This document shows, in pieces, positions 7,697 to 14,039 of a stretch of 22,417 nucleotides of DNA. The position numbers and the translations under genes are program-made. The notes beneath the pieces are model-generated. The model had not been told where the DNA came from. It saw only the letters and a program-made list of their open reading frames with translations, and did not search any database. This DNA is from Planctomycetota bacterium (GTDB lineage Bacteria > Planctomycetota > Phycisphaerae > UBA1845 > CAIVHJ01). The stretch covers positions 1 to 22,417 of the forward strand of contig JACZTW010000015.1 of the NCBI GenBank assembly GCA_022573485.1. Reading direction: 5' to 3'. Each line of letters begins with the position of its first letter. Positions within the stretch are counted from its first letter, which is position 1.

Positions 7697-8576
7697 CATA
7701 GAGGGTCAACGCGACGAGCTGGATCACGCCGGCCAGGACGAACCGCGGCAGGGCGATTGCGGCGGACGCCTCGTCTCCGCTGATGAAGGCGTTCAGTCCC
7801 CAGAGCAGGATTGCAATCGCCACGATTTGAAAGAGGGTTGCTCCGAGCCGAGCCAGCGAGAAATCCCTCTGTGCGGATTCACGTTGCTGCTGTTGCAACA
7901 GCGAGCGGACATCCTTGAGCACATCGAGAAGCTGATCTCGCTGCACGGGCGCGGCGGTATCAACCGTGCTCAAGCCTGGCGGCGGATCGGGAGCATCAGG
8001 TTGCTCTGCGGCTTCGTCTCGTCCATTCAAAACAATGTCGGAGGCGCTGAGGAGCGTGTCCGCTACGAAGTCGGCGTCCACTTCGGACGACTGCTCCGTG
8101 TCCTCGGTCAGGAATACAGTCTTGCAACCCGCGGCCAGGCCCGCCTGGATATCTTCGATGCGGTCTCCAACCATCCACGAGTGGCTGAGGTCCAAGTCCA
8201 GGTCGTCCGCGGCTTTGAGCAGCATTCCAGGCTTGGGCTTCCGCAGCGGGCTGTCGCGGCGATACTTCGGGACGATTGCTTCGGGGCCGTCCAGGTACGG
8301 GCAATAGTAAATCGCGTCGAGGGTCGCATCTTGTTCTTCGAGCAGCATCTCGAGCTGAGTGTGAATGTCTTGCAGTTGATCTTCGGTAATCAGGCCGCGG
8401 GCCACGCCGGACTGGTTGGTCACCACGACGACCCGGTAGCCGGCCTCGTTCCACCGCCGAACGGCATCGGCCGCGCCCGGCAGGAGCTTGACTTCATTGG
8501 GATCCGCCAGGTAGCCCGGGTCTTCAATCAGCGTCTTGTCACGATCCAGAAAGACCGCCGCCTGTTTCTTGATCAT
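7677..8576 (-). CDS. GmhB-like HAD-IIIA phosphatase fused to a C-terminal membrane domain
   Basis: This is a 299-residue protein. Residues 1-180 are a HAD-superfamily phosphatase like D-glycero-D-manno-heptose 1,7-bisphosphate phosphatase GmhB. The nucleophile motif is FLDRDKTL (D11, D13), followed by VVTNQSGVARG (about 51-61), RKPKPGM (about 112-118) and the metal-binding VGDRIEDI (about 136-143). GmhB makes heptose 1-phosphate for ADP-heptose, the substrate of WaaF encoded next door. Two things are odd. The usual zinc-binding Cys/His loop is largely missing: CPY replaces CPH and DSPLRKP replaces the CxCRKP pattern. A C-terminal extension holds a Pro-rich linker, a Gln-rich helix (about 215-240) and two membrane helices (about 245-265 and 275-294). 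The start codon overlaps the stop of the upstream gene by 4 nt (ATGA). Phosphatase family is sure; the exact substrate is less so. Confidence 0.82.
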   Translation of the reverse strand: MIKKQAAVFLDRDKTLIEDPGYLADPNEVKLLPGAADAVRRWNEAGYRVVVVTNQSGVARGLITEDQLQDIHTQLEMLLEEQDATLDAIYYCPYLDGPEAIVPKYRRDSPLRKPKPGMLLKAADDLDLDLSHSWMVGDRIEDIQAGLAAGCKTVFLTEDTEQSSEVDADFVADTLLSASDIVLNGRDEAAEQPDAPDPPPGLSTVDTAAPVQRDQLLDVLKDVRSLLQQQQRESAQRDFSLARLGATLFQIVAIAILLWGLNAFISGDEASAAIALPRFVLAGVIQLVALTLYVTDRSN

Positions 8577-9544
8577 GACCTCATCTTCTCCAGTATCGCC
8601 TGTCGGAGTATCGGCAACATGATTTCGTGGTGGCCAATAATCTCCAGGCCGTGGCCCGCCTGCACGGGTCGCCCGATGACGTTCTGCGCGGGGCGATAGT
8701 GCCGGATCATGTCCATGTTGAGCGTGTGCATTTCATCGAGATTCGCGCCGAGGTTGCGGGCCACGGAGACGGCCTTGAGAAAAACTTCCGGCAAGAGCAC
8801 GCTGGAACCAATGTTGCACCACACGCCGGCAGCCGGTTCGCTTCCGCTCGGTGCCATGTCCTTCACGACGCTGCAAATCAGGCGAAAATCGATCAACGAT
8901 GCCTGGCCTATTTGGGCGCCGTTGGCGCCGGCGTGCATGTGGATCGTGTCGGTGCCGATGGCCACGTGTACGGTCAGAGGAATGTCGGCCTGGTAGGCAG
9001 CCGCCAGAATACTGTGCTCGACATAGTTGGCCGACAGGCCGCTGACGAGCTTGCCGAGGGCTTGGCCCAGGCCCGTTCGCTCGGCGGTGGCCAGCTTGCA
9101 TGCCTCCGTGAAGATGGCCGGTGTTTCCTCCACCATGCCGAAGGTGCCGTCGAGAATGGTCTCGGCCACTTCCTCGCTGGTAGCGCCCAGCGTGGCGACT
9201 TCGACGTCGTGGATGGCGGTTGACCCATTGAAAGCGACTGCGGTGATGACGCCGCGCTTGATCAAATCGATCACGATCGGCGAGCAACCCACCTTGACGA
9301 CATGCGCACCCATGGCCCAAATGACGGGGCGCTGTGCTTTGTGAGCACCGACGATGGCCTCGACGGCCGATCGCAAGTTCTTCACAGCCAGAAAATCCGG
9401 CATGGAATCCAATAGGTCGGCTACGGTCGCGCCGGGCACAGGCAGCCCGGCAAACGCATCCAGCGCCACCTTGTGCCTCCGCCGGGTGATCGAGTAAGTC
9501 TTCAAAGCGCCGGGGTCAATCGGCTCATACCGTCGCTGAGTCAT
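8573..9544 (-). CDS. Conserved enzyme-like protein of unknown function in LPS operon
   Basis: The protein is about 323 residues and I do not recognise its function securely. Conserved-looking blocks are PVIWAMGAHVVKVGCSP, an Asn/Gly loop FNGSTAIHDVEVATLGAT, a Gly/Thr/His-rich IGTDTIHMHAGANGAQIG, IGSSVLLPEVFLKAV, and a C-terminal GHHEIMLPIL. The alternating strands and glycine loops look like a Rossmann-type nucleotide-binding enzyme. The overall layout is reminiscent of the deoxyhypusine-synthase-like family, but that family's signature lysine motif is not visible, so this is only a suggestion. ATG 9544 is chosen because GAGGAG lies 10 nt upstream (inside lpxK) and the residues before it look non-coding. 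The gene overlaps the end of lpxK by 20 nt and the start of the phosphatase gene by 4 nt, so it is translationally coupled on both sides. A role in lipid A or core sugar metabolism is inferred from context only. Confidence 0.8.
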   Translation of the reverse strand: MTQRRYEPIDPGALKTYSITRRRHKVALDAFAGLPVPGATVADLLDSMPDFLAVKNLRSAVEAIVGAHKAQRPVIWAMGAHVVKVGCSPIVIDLIKRGVITAVAFNGSTAIHDVEVATLGATSEEVAETILDGTFGMVEETPAIFTEACKLATAERTGLGQALGKLVSGLSANYVEHSILAAAYQADIPLTVHVAIGTDTIHMHAGANGAQIGQASLIDFRLICSVVKDMAPSGSEPAAGVWCNIGSSVLLPEVFLKAVSVARNLGANLDEMHTLNMDMIRHYRPAQNVIGRPVQAGHGLEIIGHHEIMLPILRQAILEKMRS

Positions 9545-10595
9545 CCGTGCGGGGCTCCTCGAAGAGTTCGTCCACCAACGCGAGCAACATCTTACCGCCG
9601 CCGCCTGCAAAGTCGATCTTTATCTGCAACGACCGCAGCGGCACGGGCCAATCGTGTTCCAGGCGCCGCAGCTTGACCATATCTTTTTCGGTGGTCACCA
9701 GAATCTCCGCACCCACGCTCCGGGCGGCAGCGGTGATCCTCCGGCAGTCCGCAAGATCGTAGTGGTGATGGTCGGCGAACGGGATCATTCGCTTCGGCTT
9801 GGCGCCCAGGTTCGTGAGCGTGTCTACGAACCCGTCCGGATTGCCGATGCCGGCGAAAGCAAGAATGGCGGCGCCGGACAGTTGTGAGATTTCCTCCGAG
9901 CGTCCGTCCGCATCAAGCAAGCCGGTAGGCCTGTGCTCACACCCGAAGATACTTGCGTCCGGGTTATGCCGGGCGCAGAGCGATTTCAAATCGGCGAGTT
10001 GCTCTGGACTGACGGAGGAAATATGGCTCATGACAATAATGTGGGCGCGGCCCAGCCCGCGGACCGGCTCGCGGAGCAGGCCTCTGGGCAAAATGTGGCC
10101 GAAACCAAATGGGCAGGCAGAGTCCAGCAGCAGAATGTCCAAATCTCGGTCCACACGCCGATGCTGAAAAGCGTCGTCGAGAATAATAACGTCTACATCA
10201 TGCTCATCGATGGCATAATAACCGGCCGTGACGCGATTCGGGTTGGCGATGCAGATCGCTTTTGGACAGGCTCGGCTGACGAGTTCCAGTTCGTCATTGC
10301 CGCGTGCGTCACCTTTGTATCCGCGACTGATGATGGCGACGTTTTTCCCCGCCTGAATCAACTCATCGGCCAGCCAGATTACGAGTGGTGTTTTGCCGGT
10401 CCCGCCGGTAGTGATATTTCCTATGCTGATGCACGGTCGGTCGAGCCGACGCACGTTCGCGATTGTGTCGTAGTACCAGTTTCTCAGGTTTAGAACTCCG
10501 CAATAGGGCAGGCTCATGGCGTGCAGTGCTGCGCGCGACGCAGCCCCGAACAATCCTCTGCGACGGCCTGAAATGATGTCTGTGTAAAGCGGCAT
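9525..10595 (-). CDS. lpxK: Tetraacyldisaccharide 4'-kinase (lipid A 4'-kinase)
   Basis: LpxK phosphorylates the 4' position of the tetraacyl disaccharide 1-phosphate to give lipid IVA at the inner face of the inner membrane. The 356-residue protein is slightly longer than the usual 320-340. It has an N-terminal hydrophobic/amphipathic stretch, the early Walker A motif SIGNITTGGTGKTP (about 57-70), a conserved ISRGYKG (about 89-95) and the LpxK-specific LDDAFQHRR (about 139-147) with the catalytic acidic and histidine residues. RGLLREP and a TTEKDMVKL-type C-terminal block also fit. The gene begins 9 nt after the stop of the Memo-family gene and its end overlaps the next gene by 20 nt. It shows that this organism makes lipid A. 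There is no strong Shine-Dalgarno sequence at the start, consistent with coupling to the upstream gene. Confidence 0.95.
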   Translation of the reverse strand: MPLYTDIISGRRRGLFGAASRAALHAMSLPYCGVLNLRNWYYDTIANVRRLDRPCISIGNITTGGTGKTPLVIWLADELIQAGKNVAIISRGYKGDARGNDELELVSRACPKAICIANPNRVTAGYYAIDEHDVDVIILDDAFQHRRVDRDLDILLLDSACPFGFGHILPRGLLREPVRGLGRAHIIVMSHISSVSPEQLADLKSLCARHNPDASIFGCEHRPTGLLDADGRSEEISQLSGAAILAFAGIGNPDGFVDTLTNLGAKPKRMIPFADHHHYDLADCRRITAAARSVGAEILVTTEKDMVKLRRLEHDWPVPLRSLQIKIDFAGGGGKMLLALVDELFEEPRTDDSATV

Positions 10596-10604
10596 GCCGG
10601 CGGC

Positions 10605-11858
10605 TCAAGACGCCTCAAAAACTGCGGCTGCACAGGTTACGGCGCACTGCGCTTCATGATTGACCGCCTGATGGTATTTGAGCAACCGTGGCTTGATCTC
10701 CGGCAGGGCGGTCATCAAGGCATAGATGCACCCGGCGCTGCAAATCCTCGTAGGGTTGTCGGCGTCCGCGACGCTCCGGCGAAAAGTCTCGGGATCGTTG
10801 GTCTGGACATGTGCCAGGGCGGATTCGTCGCGCTTGCGGACGTTGCTGAGAAGTTCGTCGGAGAGGTCCATGGTGTCGCCGAAGAAGCGCCCGACGTGGC
10901 TGAGGTCCGCTCCCGCGATGATGCACGTCGGCGTATCGTCTTCCCGGATCAGATTGCCAAGGGCCTCGGCGAAATCCTTCAAGTCCACGCCGTCGCCGTC
11001 GAACGGGGCGGTGCCGGTCGGGCCGCAGGGACTCGGGCAAATTACCGGTACGATCTTGAAAGAACCAGTGCTGAACAAGTGCTGAAGCAGCAAAACCTGC
11101 AATTCAAGCGAGTGCTCACGTCGGTGATCGAACTCGTATTTGCGGATCGACTGCCCACATCGCTGCTCGATTTGTTCGAGAAAGGGGAGATCCACCGGAC
11201 TGATACCGAGCGGTGTTTCAAAGTCCTTGGCGGTGGCGACGACGCTGGTGGACCTGCCAAAATGGTTCGTGCCGAGGATCACGAAACGCTCGATCTGGGT
11301 CTGGCCTGCCAAGGCCGCGTAGGCTTCCTGATAGCACGGTTGGCCTCGCGGATAGTCGAGGTGGGGAGCGATCAGCCCGGCGATCGGGCGGCGCGCCTGG
11401 CCGTTCGTTTGCCAGGAAAACATTTTCTCCAACCCTTGGTGGAGGTCATCGCCGTCCAGGCCTAGCCCCTGGATTGGGTTCATTGGCCGTGTTGGCGCAT
11501 TCTGATAATCGCGGACCAGATCGTCATAGAATTGGTCGAAGGCCTCACCTTCGAGGAAGTGTGATTCCTCGAGGGCATCCAACAAGTTGCCGAGCATTTC
11601 GGAGGGCAGCACCTGGCCGGTCTGCTCGAGGAACTCCTCGCGGATTTGATCGCAGGTGCGCTGCCCGTCCATCAAGCTCACAACGTGCAGGGCGGGCAGG
11701 GACATCGACAGCACTTCGTCGGCGAGAGCCGACGGATCCCGCAAGAGAACCATGTTCTCTACGTCATCCGGATGCCGCTGCACCTCGACCGGTCTGAGTT
11801 GCGGTTTGAGCGCTGCTCCTTCGGGAGGCTGACTATCTTGTTCGAGGTTGCTGGCCAT
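10605..11858 (-). CDS. Memo-family protein (AmmeMemoRadiSam protein B type) with PqqD-like N-terminal domain
   Basis: The protein is 417 residues from ATG 11858. Residues about 27-105 resemble a PqqD-like peptide-binding domain: a leucine-rich helix, LMDGQRTCDQIREEF, and a final ALEESHFLEGE. Residues about 155-417 form the Memo domain, with APHLDYPRG (H166), GTNHFG (H199), REHSLELQ, AGADLSHVG and ICSAGC (C373). These match the positions of the family's metal-site His and Cys residues. Memo proteins are iron- or copper-binding, dioxygenase-like; bacterial members are often encoded with a radical SAM protein and an AMMECR1 protein, neither of which is here. Instead this is the first gene of the LPS operon. 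ATG 11858 is chosen over ATG 11870 because a TTAACA-17-TATGCT promoter ends 7 nt before it, predicting a leaderless mRNA. The real reaction is unknown. Confidence 0.88.
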   Translation of the reverse strand: MASNLEQDSQPPEGAALKPQLRPVEVQRHPDDVENMVLLRDPSALADEVLSMSLPALHVVSLMDGQRTCDQIREEFLEQTGQVLPSEMLGNLLDALEESHFLEGEAFDQFYDDLVRDYQNAPTRPMNPIQGLGLDGDDLHQGLEKMFSWQTNGQARRPIAGLIAPHLDYPRGQPCYQEAYAALAGQTQIERFVILGTNHFGRSTSVVATAKDFETPLGISPVDLPFLEQIEQRCGQSIRKYEFDHRREHSLELQVLLLQHLFSTGSFKIVPVICPSPCGPTGTAPFDGDGVDLKDFAEALGNLIREDDTPTCIIAGADLSHVGRFFGDTMDLSDELLSNVRKRDESALAHVQTNDPETFRRSVADADNPTRICSAGCIYALMTALPEIKPRLLKYHQAVNHEAQCAVTCAAAVFEAS

Positions 11859-11865
11859 GAGAAAC

Positions 11866-11894
11866 AGCATATCAGCTATGGAAGCGGATGTTAA
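11866..11894 (-). promoter_or_regulatory. Sigma70-like promoter of the LPS operon, predicted leaderless
   Basis: On the minus strand, TTAACA (11894-11889) is followed after 17 nt by TATGCT (11871-11866). The start codon of the Memo gene begins 7 nt later at 11858, so transcription should start at 11859 or 11858. No Shine-Dalgarno sequence is present. This is inferred from consensus match and spacing. Confidence 0.55.
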
Positions 11895-11919
11895 ACCTCC
11901 GCGATGGCCGGGGTTGGGT

Positions 11920-11948
11920 TTGCGGCAGATCGATTCGCTGTCTATATT
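11920..11948 (+). promoter_or_regulatory. Sigma70-like promoter of murJ, predicted leaderless
   Basis: TTGCGG (11920-11925) and TATATT (11943-11948) are 17 nt apart. Counting from the -10 box places +1 at 11955, the G of the GTG start codon proposed for murJ. It is divergent from, and only about 25 nt away from, the promoter of the LPS operon. Confidence 0.5.
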
Positions 11949-11954
11949 GCGTCT

Positions 11955-13487
11955 GTGGAACGCAAGGATGCGAGTTTCGTTCGGTCAGCGGGCCTGCTGT
12001 CATTCCTCACACTCATTTCGCGTGTCCTGGGCTTGGTCCGCGAAGGCGTGTGCGCCTATTTTTTCGGGGTGGGTGAACTCTGGGGCGACTTTTCAATCGC
12101 CTTTCGGATCCCCAATCTGTCGCGACGGTTGTTCGGCGAAGGCGCTCTTTCAGCCGCGTTCATTCCGGTTCTGTCCGAGCGCCTGCACCAGGACGATCGC
12201 CCCGCGGCGGCGGCGCTGACGGGCCAAGTGGTGATGCTGTTGGGGGCGATCCTGCTGGTTCTGGTAATCGTTGGCGAAGCAGCCATTTGGATCGCCCAGC
12301 AGTTCTCCGCAGACCTGTCACTTTCGCTCACGGCGGTGATGTTACCTTACATGTTCTTCATTTGTTTGGTGGCGCTGCTCGCTGGCGCGCACAACGTCAT
12401 GGGTCGCTTCGGCACACCGGCCATGATGCCGATTCTCTTCAATGTGATCGTCATCGGTGGGGCGGTCTTCGGCGCGAGGTGGGCCGGCGCGGCGCCGCGC
12501 ACACACATTCACATTCTGGCCGGCACGGTCGTCTTCGCCGGTCTCGTGCAACTGATTCTGCAATGGTGGACGCTGAGCCGGTCGGGACTGCGTCCAGTGC
12601 TGCAATGGAATCGGGGTAATCCGGATATTCGGCGTATCGCAACGAGTATGGCGCCGATGATGATCGGCCTGGCGGCGATCCAATTGAATTCGTTGGCCGA
12701 TTTACTGGTGGCCAAAATCTTCGTGGAGCAGGACGGTGGGGCGGCAGTGCTGGGCTTTGCCGAGCGGCTCTATCAACTGCCGATCGGCGTGTTCGGGGCT
12801 GCCATCGCCACGGCGATCTTCCCTCAACTCGCGAAATTGGCGCACAGCGAAGACCGAGATGCGTTCGCGAGAACTCTGAGCCGGGGCGTACGTCTGGCGA
12901 TGTTCGTCGGATTGCCGGCGAGCGTCGGGCTGTTTGCCGTGCGTTGGCCCTTGGTGCGTGTGTTGTACGAGCGAGGTGAATTCACCGCTGCGGACACGAT
13001 CCGAGTCGCCCAGGTGGTCGGCTGGTACGGCCTGGGCGTGTGGGCGTACATCTCGCAGCAAGTGTTGGTGAGAGGCTACTATTCTCTCCGCAACACCCGC
13101 ACGCCGATGCGGATCGCCGGAGCCGTGGTGTTCCTGAATCTAGGACTGAACCTCCTACTGGTGCAATGGTATGGGGAATCCGGCATCGCTGCCGCAACGG
13201 CAGTCAGCGCGGCCATTCAAGTCGTGTTATTGGCGGTGATGTTCGCTGGGACCGGTCAGGCATTCACCTGGAGGCCGCTGGCGATCACCGCGGGGAAGGC
13301 CCTGGCGGCGTCGATCGTGATGCTTCTCGCCATTTGGGCAGTGGATGTGGCCCTGGGGCCGCAGGGGGGCGGCTTGGCGAGTGAAATCGGGCGGCTCGTC
13401 CTTGAAGTGGCCCTTGGCGCGATCGTTTTTGTCCTCGTGGCCCGCCTGCTGCGGTGTGAGGAACTGGGTTATCTGGTGCGGCGCTGA
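11955..13487 (+). CDS. murJ: Lipid II flippase MurJ (MviN family)
   Basis: MurJ flips lipid II across the inner membrane for peptidoglycan synthesis. The 510-residue polytopic protein has the family's N-terminal block SFLTLISRVLGLVREG, the FRIPNLSRRLFGEGALSAAFIPV signature in two parts (loop between helices 2 and 3), then repeated helix pairs and VRVLYERGEFTAADT in the second half, for about 14 helices. I place the start at GTG 11955 because the family usually begins a few residues before this first helix block and because a promoter -10 box sits at 11943-11948. ATG 11904 is in frame and would add 17 residues, but those would be encoded over the promoter. The stop codon lies in the loop of a hairpin. 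The gene is divergent from the LPS operon and followed by an exported-protein gene with its own promoter. Confidence 0.93.
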   Translation: MERKDASFVRSAGLLSFLTLISRVLGLVREGVCAYFFGVGELWGDFSIAFRIPNLSRRLFGEGALSAAFIPVLSERLHQDDRPAAAALTGQVVMLLGAILLVLVIVGEAAIWIAQQFSADLSLSLTAVMLPYMFFICLVALLAGAHNVMGRFGTPAMMPILFNVIVIGGAVFGARWAGAAPRTHIHILAGTVVFAGLVQLILQWWTLSRSGLRPVLQWNRGNPDIRRIATSMAPMMIGLAAIQLNSLADLLVAKIFVEQDGGAAVLGFAERLYQLPIGVFGAAIATAIFPQLAKLAHSEDRDAFARTLSRGVRLAMFVGLPASVGLFAVRWPLVRVLYERGEFTAADTIRVAQVVGWYGLGVWAYISQQVLVRGYYSLRNTRTPMRIAGAVVFLNLGLNLLLVQWYGESGIAAATAVSAAIQVVLLAVMFAGTGQAFTWRPLAITAGKALAASIVMLLAIWAVDVALGPQGGGLASEIGRLVLEVALGAIVFVLVARLLRCEELGYLVRR

Positions 13488-13494
13488 GCGCCGC
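13478..13494 (+). terminator. GC-rich hairpin enclosing the murJ stop codon
   Basis: GCGGCGC and GCGCCGC form a perfect 7-bp stem with the TGA stop codon as the 3-nt loop. Only two T residues follow, so it is not a textbook intrinsic terminator. It may pause or attenuate transcription, or simply be chance in GC-rich DNA. Confidence 0.3.
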
Positions 13495-13531
13495 TTCCGG
13501 ATGCCAGCCCGAATCTATTTGTCCTCAACTG

Positions 13532-13560
13532 TTGGCGCTGGTGCCGGCCGAAAATATAAT
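13532..13560 (+). promoter_or_regulatory. Strong sigma70-like promoter with perfect TATAAT
   Basis: TTGGCG (13532-13537), a 17-nt spacer and a perfect TATAAT (13555-13560) precede the ATG at 13569 by only 8 nt. The first purine at the expected start position is the A of that ATG, so the transcript should be leaderless or nearly so. Confidence 0.6.
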
Positions 13561-13568
13561 CATCTCCT

Positions 13569-13964
13569 ATGGATCGCAGGATCTATCGTCATACTGAGCT
13601 TTGGTTGGTGATCGCCGCGGTCGGCGGAACCTCCCTTTTTGCGCCCGCCGCCATGGCGCAGATCGCAGAAGAATACTTCCTGATCGAAGCTCAGCGGAAG
13701 AACACCGATATTCCTGTTGAAGAAAGTGACGAGCCGCGCGAACTGCTCGCGGAGCAGCAGTACTTGAATTGGGACCGCTCGGTCTCGAAAATCAGCAAGC
13801 CGCCGCCCGCCAAACAACTCATGGCAGTCGCTTGGCGGATGTTGATTCGCTCTGCGGGGCCGAGTGAATTCGATCCTCTGCTGAATCCACAGTCCGACAG
13901 TCCGGCAGGCCGGCAATCCGTACACAATACGAGCTGGCCCCATGCGCCGCCCCTCCCGGTTTGA
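13569..13964 (+). CDS. Small exported protein of unknown function
   Basis: This 131-residue protein starts with a signal peptide: basic MDRRIYR, a hydrophobic core, and a likely signal peptidase I site after AAMA at residue 30. The mature part is polar and rich in Glu, Arg, Pro and Ser. It has a short helix-forming segment, QLMAVAWRMLIRSAG, and a disordered Pro/Ser tail. No cysteines or known motif are visible and I do not recognise a family. It lies between murJ and secDF, where many bacteria have yajC, but it lacks the single-helix plus basic-tail layout of YajC. Its own promoter has a perfect TATAAT 8 nt before the start. Coding status is supported by the signal peptide and promoter; the C-terminal half is compositionally less convincing. 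Confidence 0.65.
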   Translation: MDRRIYRHTELWLVIAAVGGTSLFAPAAMAQIAEEYFLIEAQRKNTDIPVEESDEPRELLAEQQYLNWDRSVSKISKPPPAKQLMAVAWRMLIRSAGPSEFDPLLNPQSDSPAGRQSVHNTSWPHAPPLPV

Positions 13965-14039
13965 CACTTCGGCTCGTCCTCAAAGATCCTACGCCGGCCC
14001 ACGGTCCGGCAGAACCTCTGTTTTCAGGAATCATAAACC

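Noticed and set aside
7572..8699. Long plus-strand reading frame (375 codons) opposite the phosphatase gene
   Set aside because: It lies antisense to the GmhB-like gene and parts of its neighbours, whose motifs are clear. Its translation has no recognisable domain and reflects high GC at third positions.
10656..11465. Plus-strand reading frame (269 codons) opposite the Memo gene
   Set aside because: It is antisense to conserved Memo motifs, with no start signal or domain.
11904..11954. Longer murJ start at ATG 11904
   Set aside because: The extra 17 residues are not typical of MurJ and would be encoded across the predicted promoter; no ribosome site is seen.
13569..13964. Reading the small exported protein as YajC
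   Set aside because: It has a cleavable signal peptide and no conserved YajC region; only the position fits.
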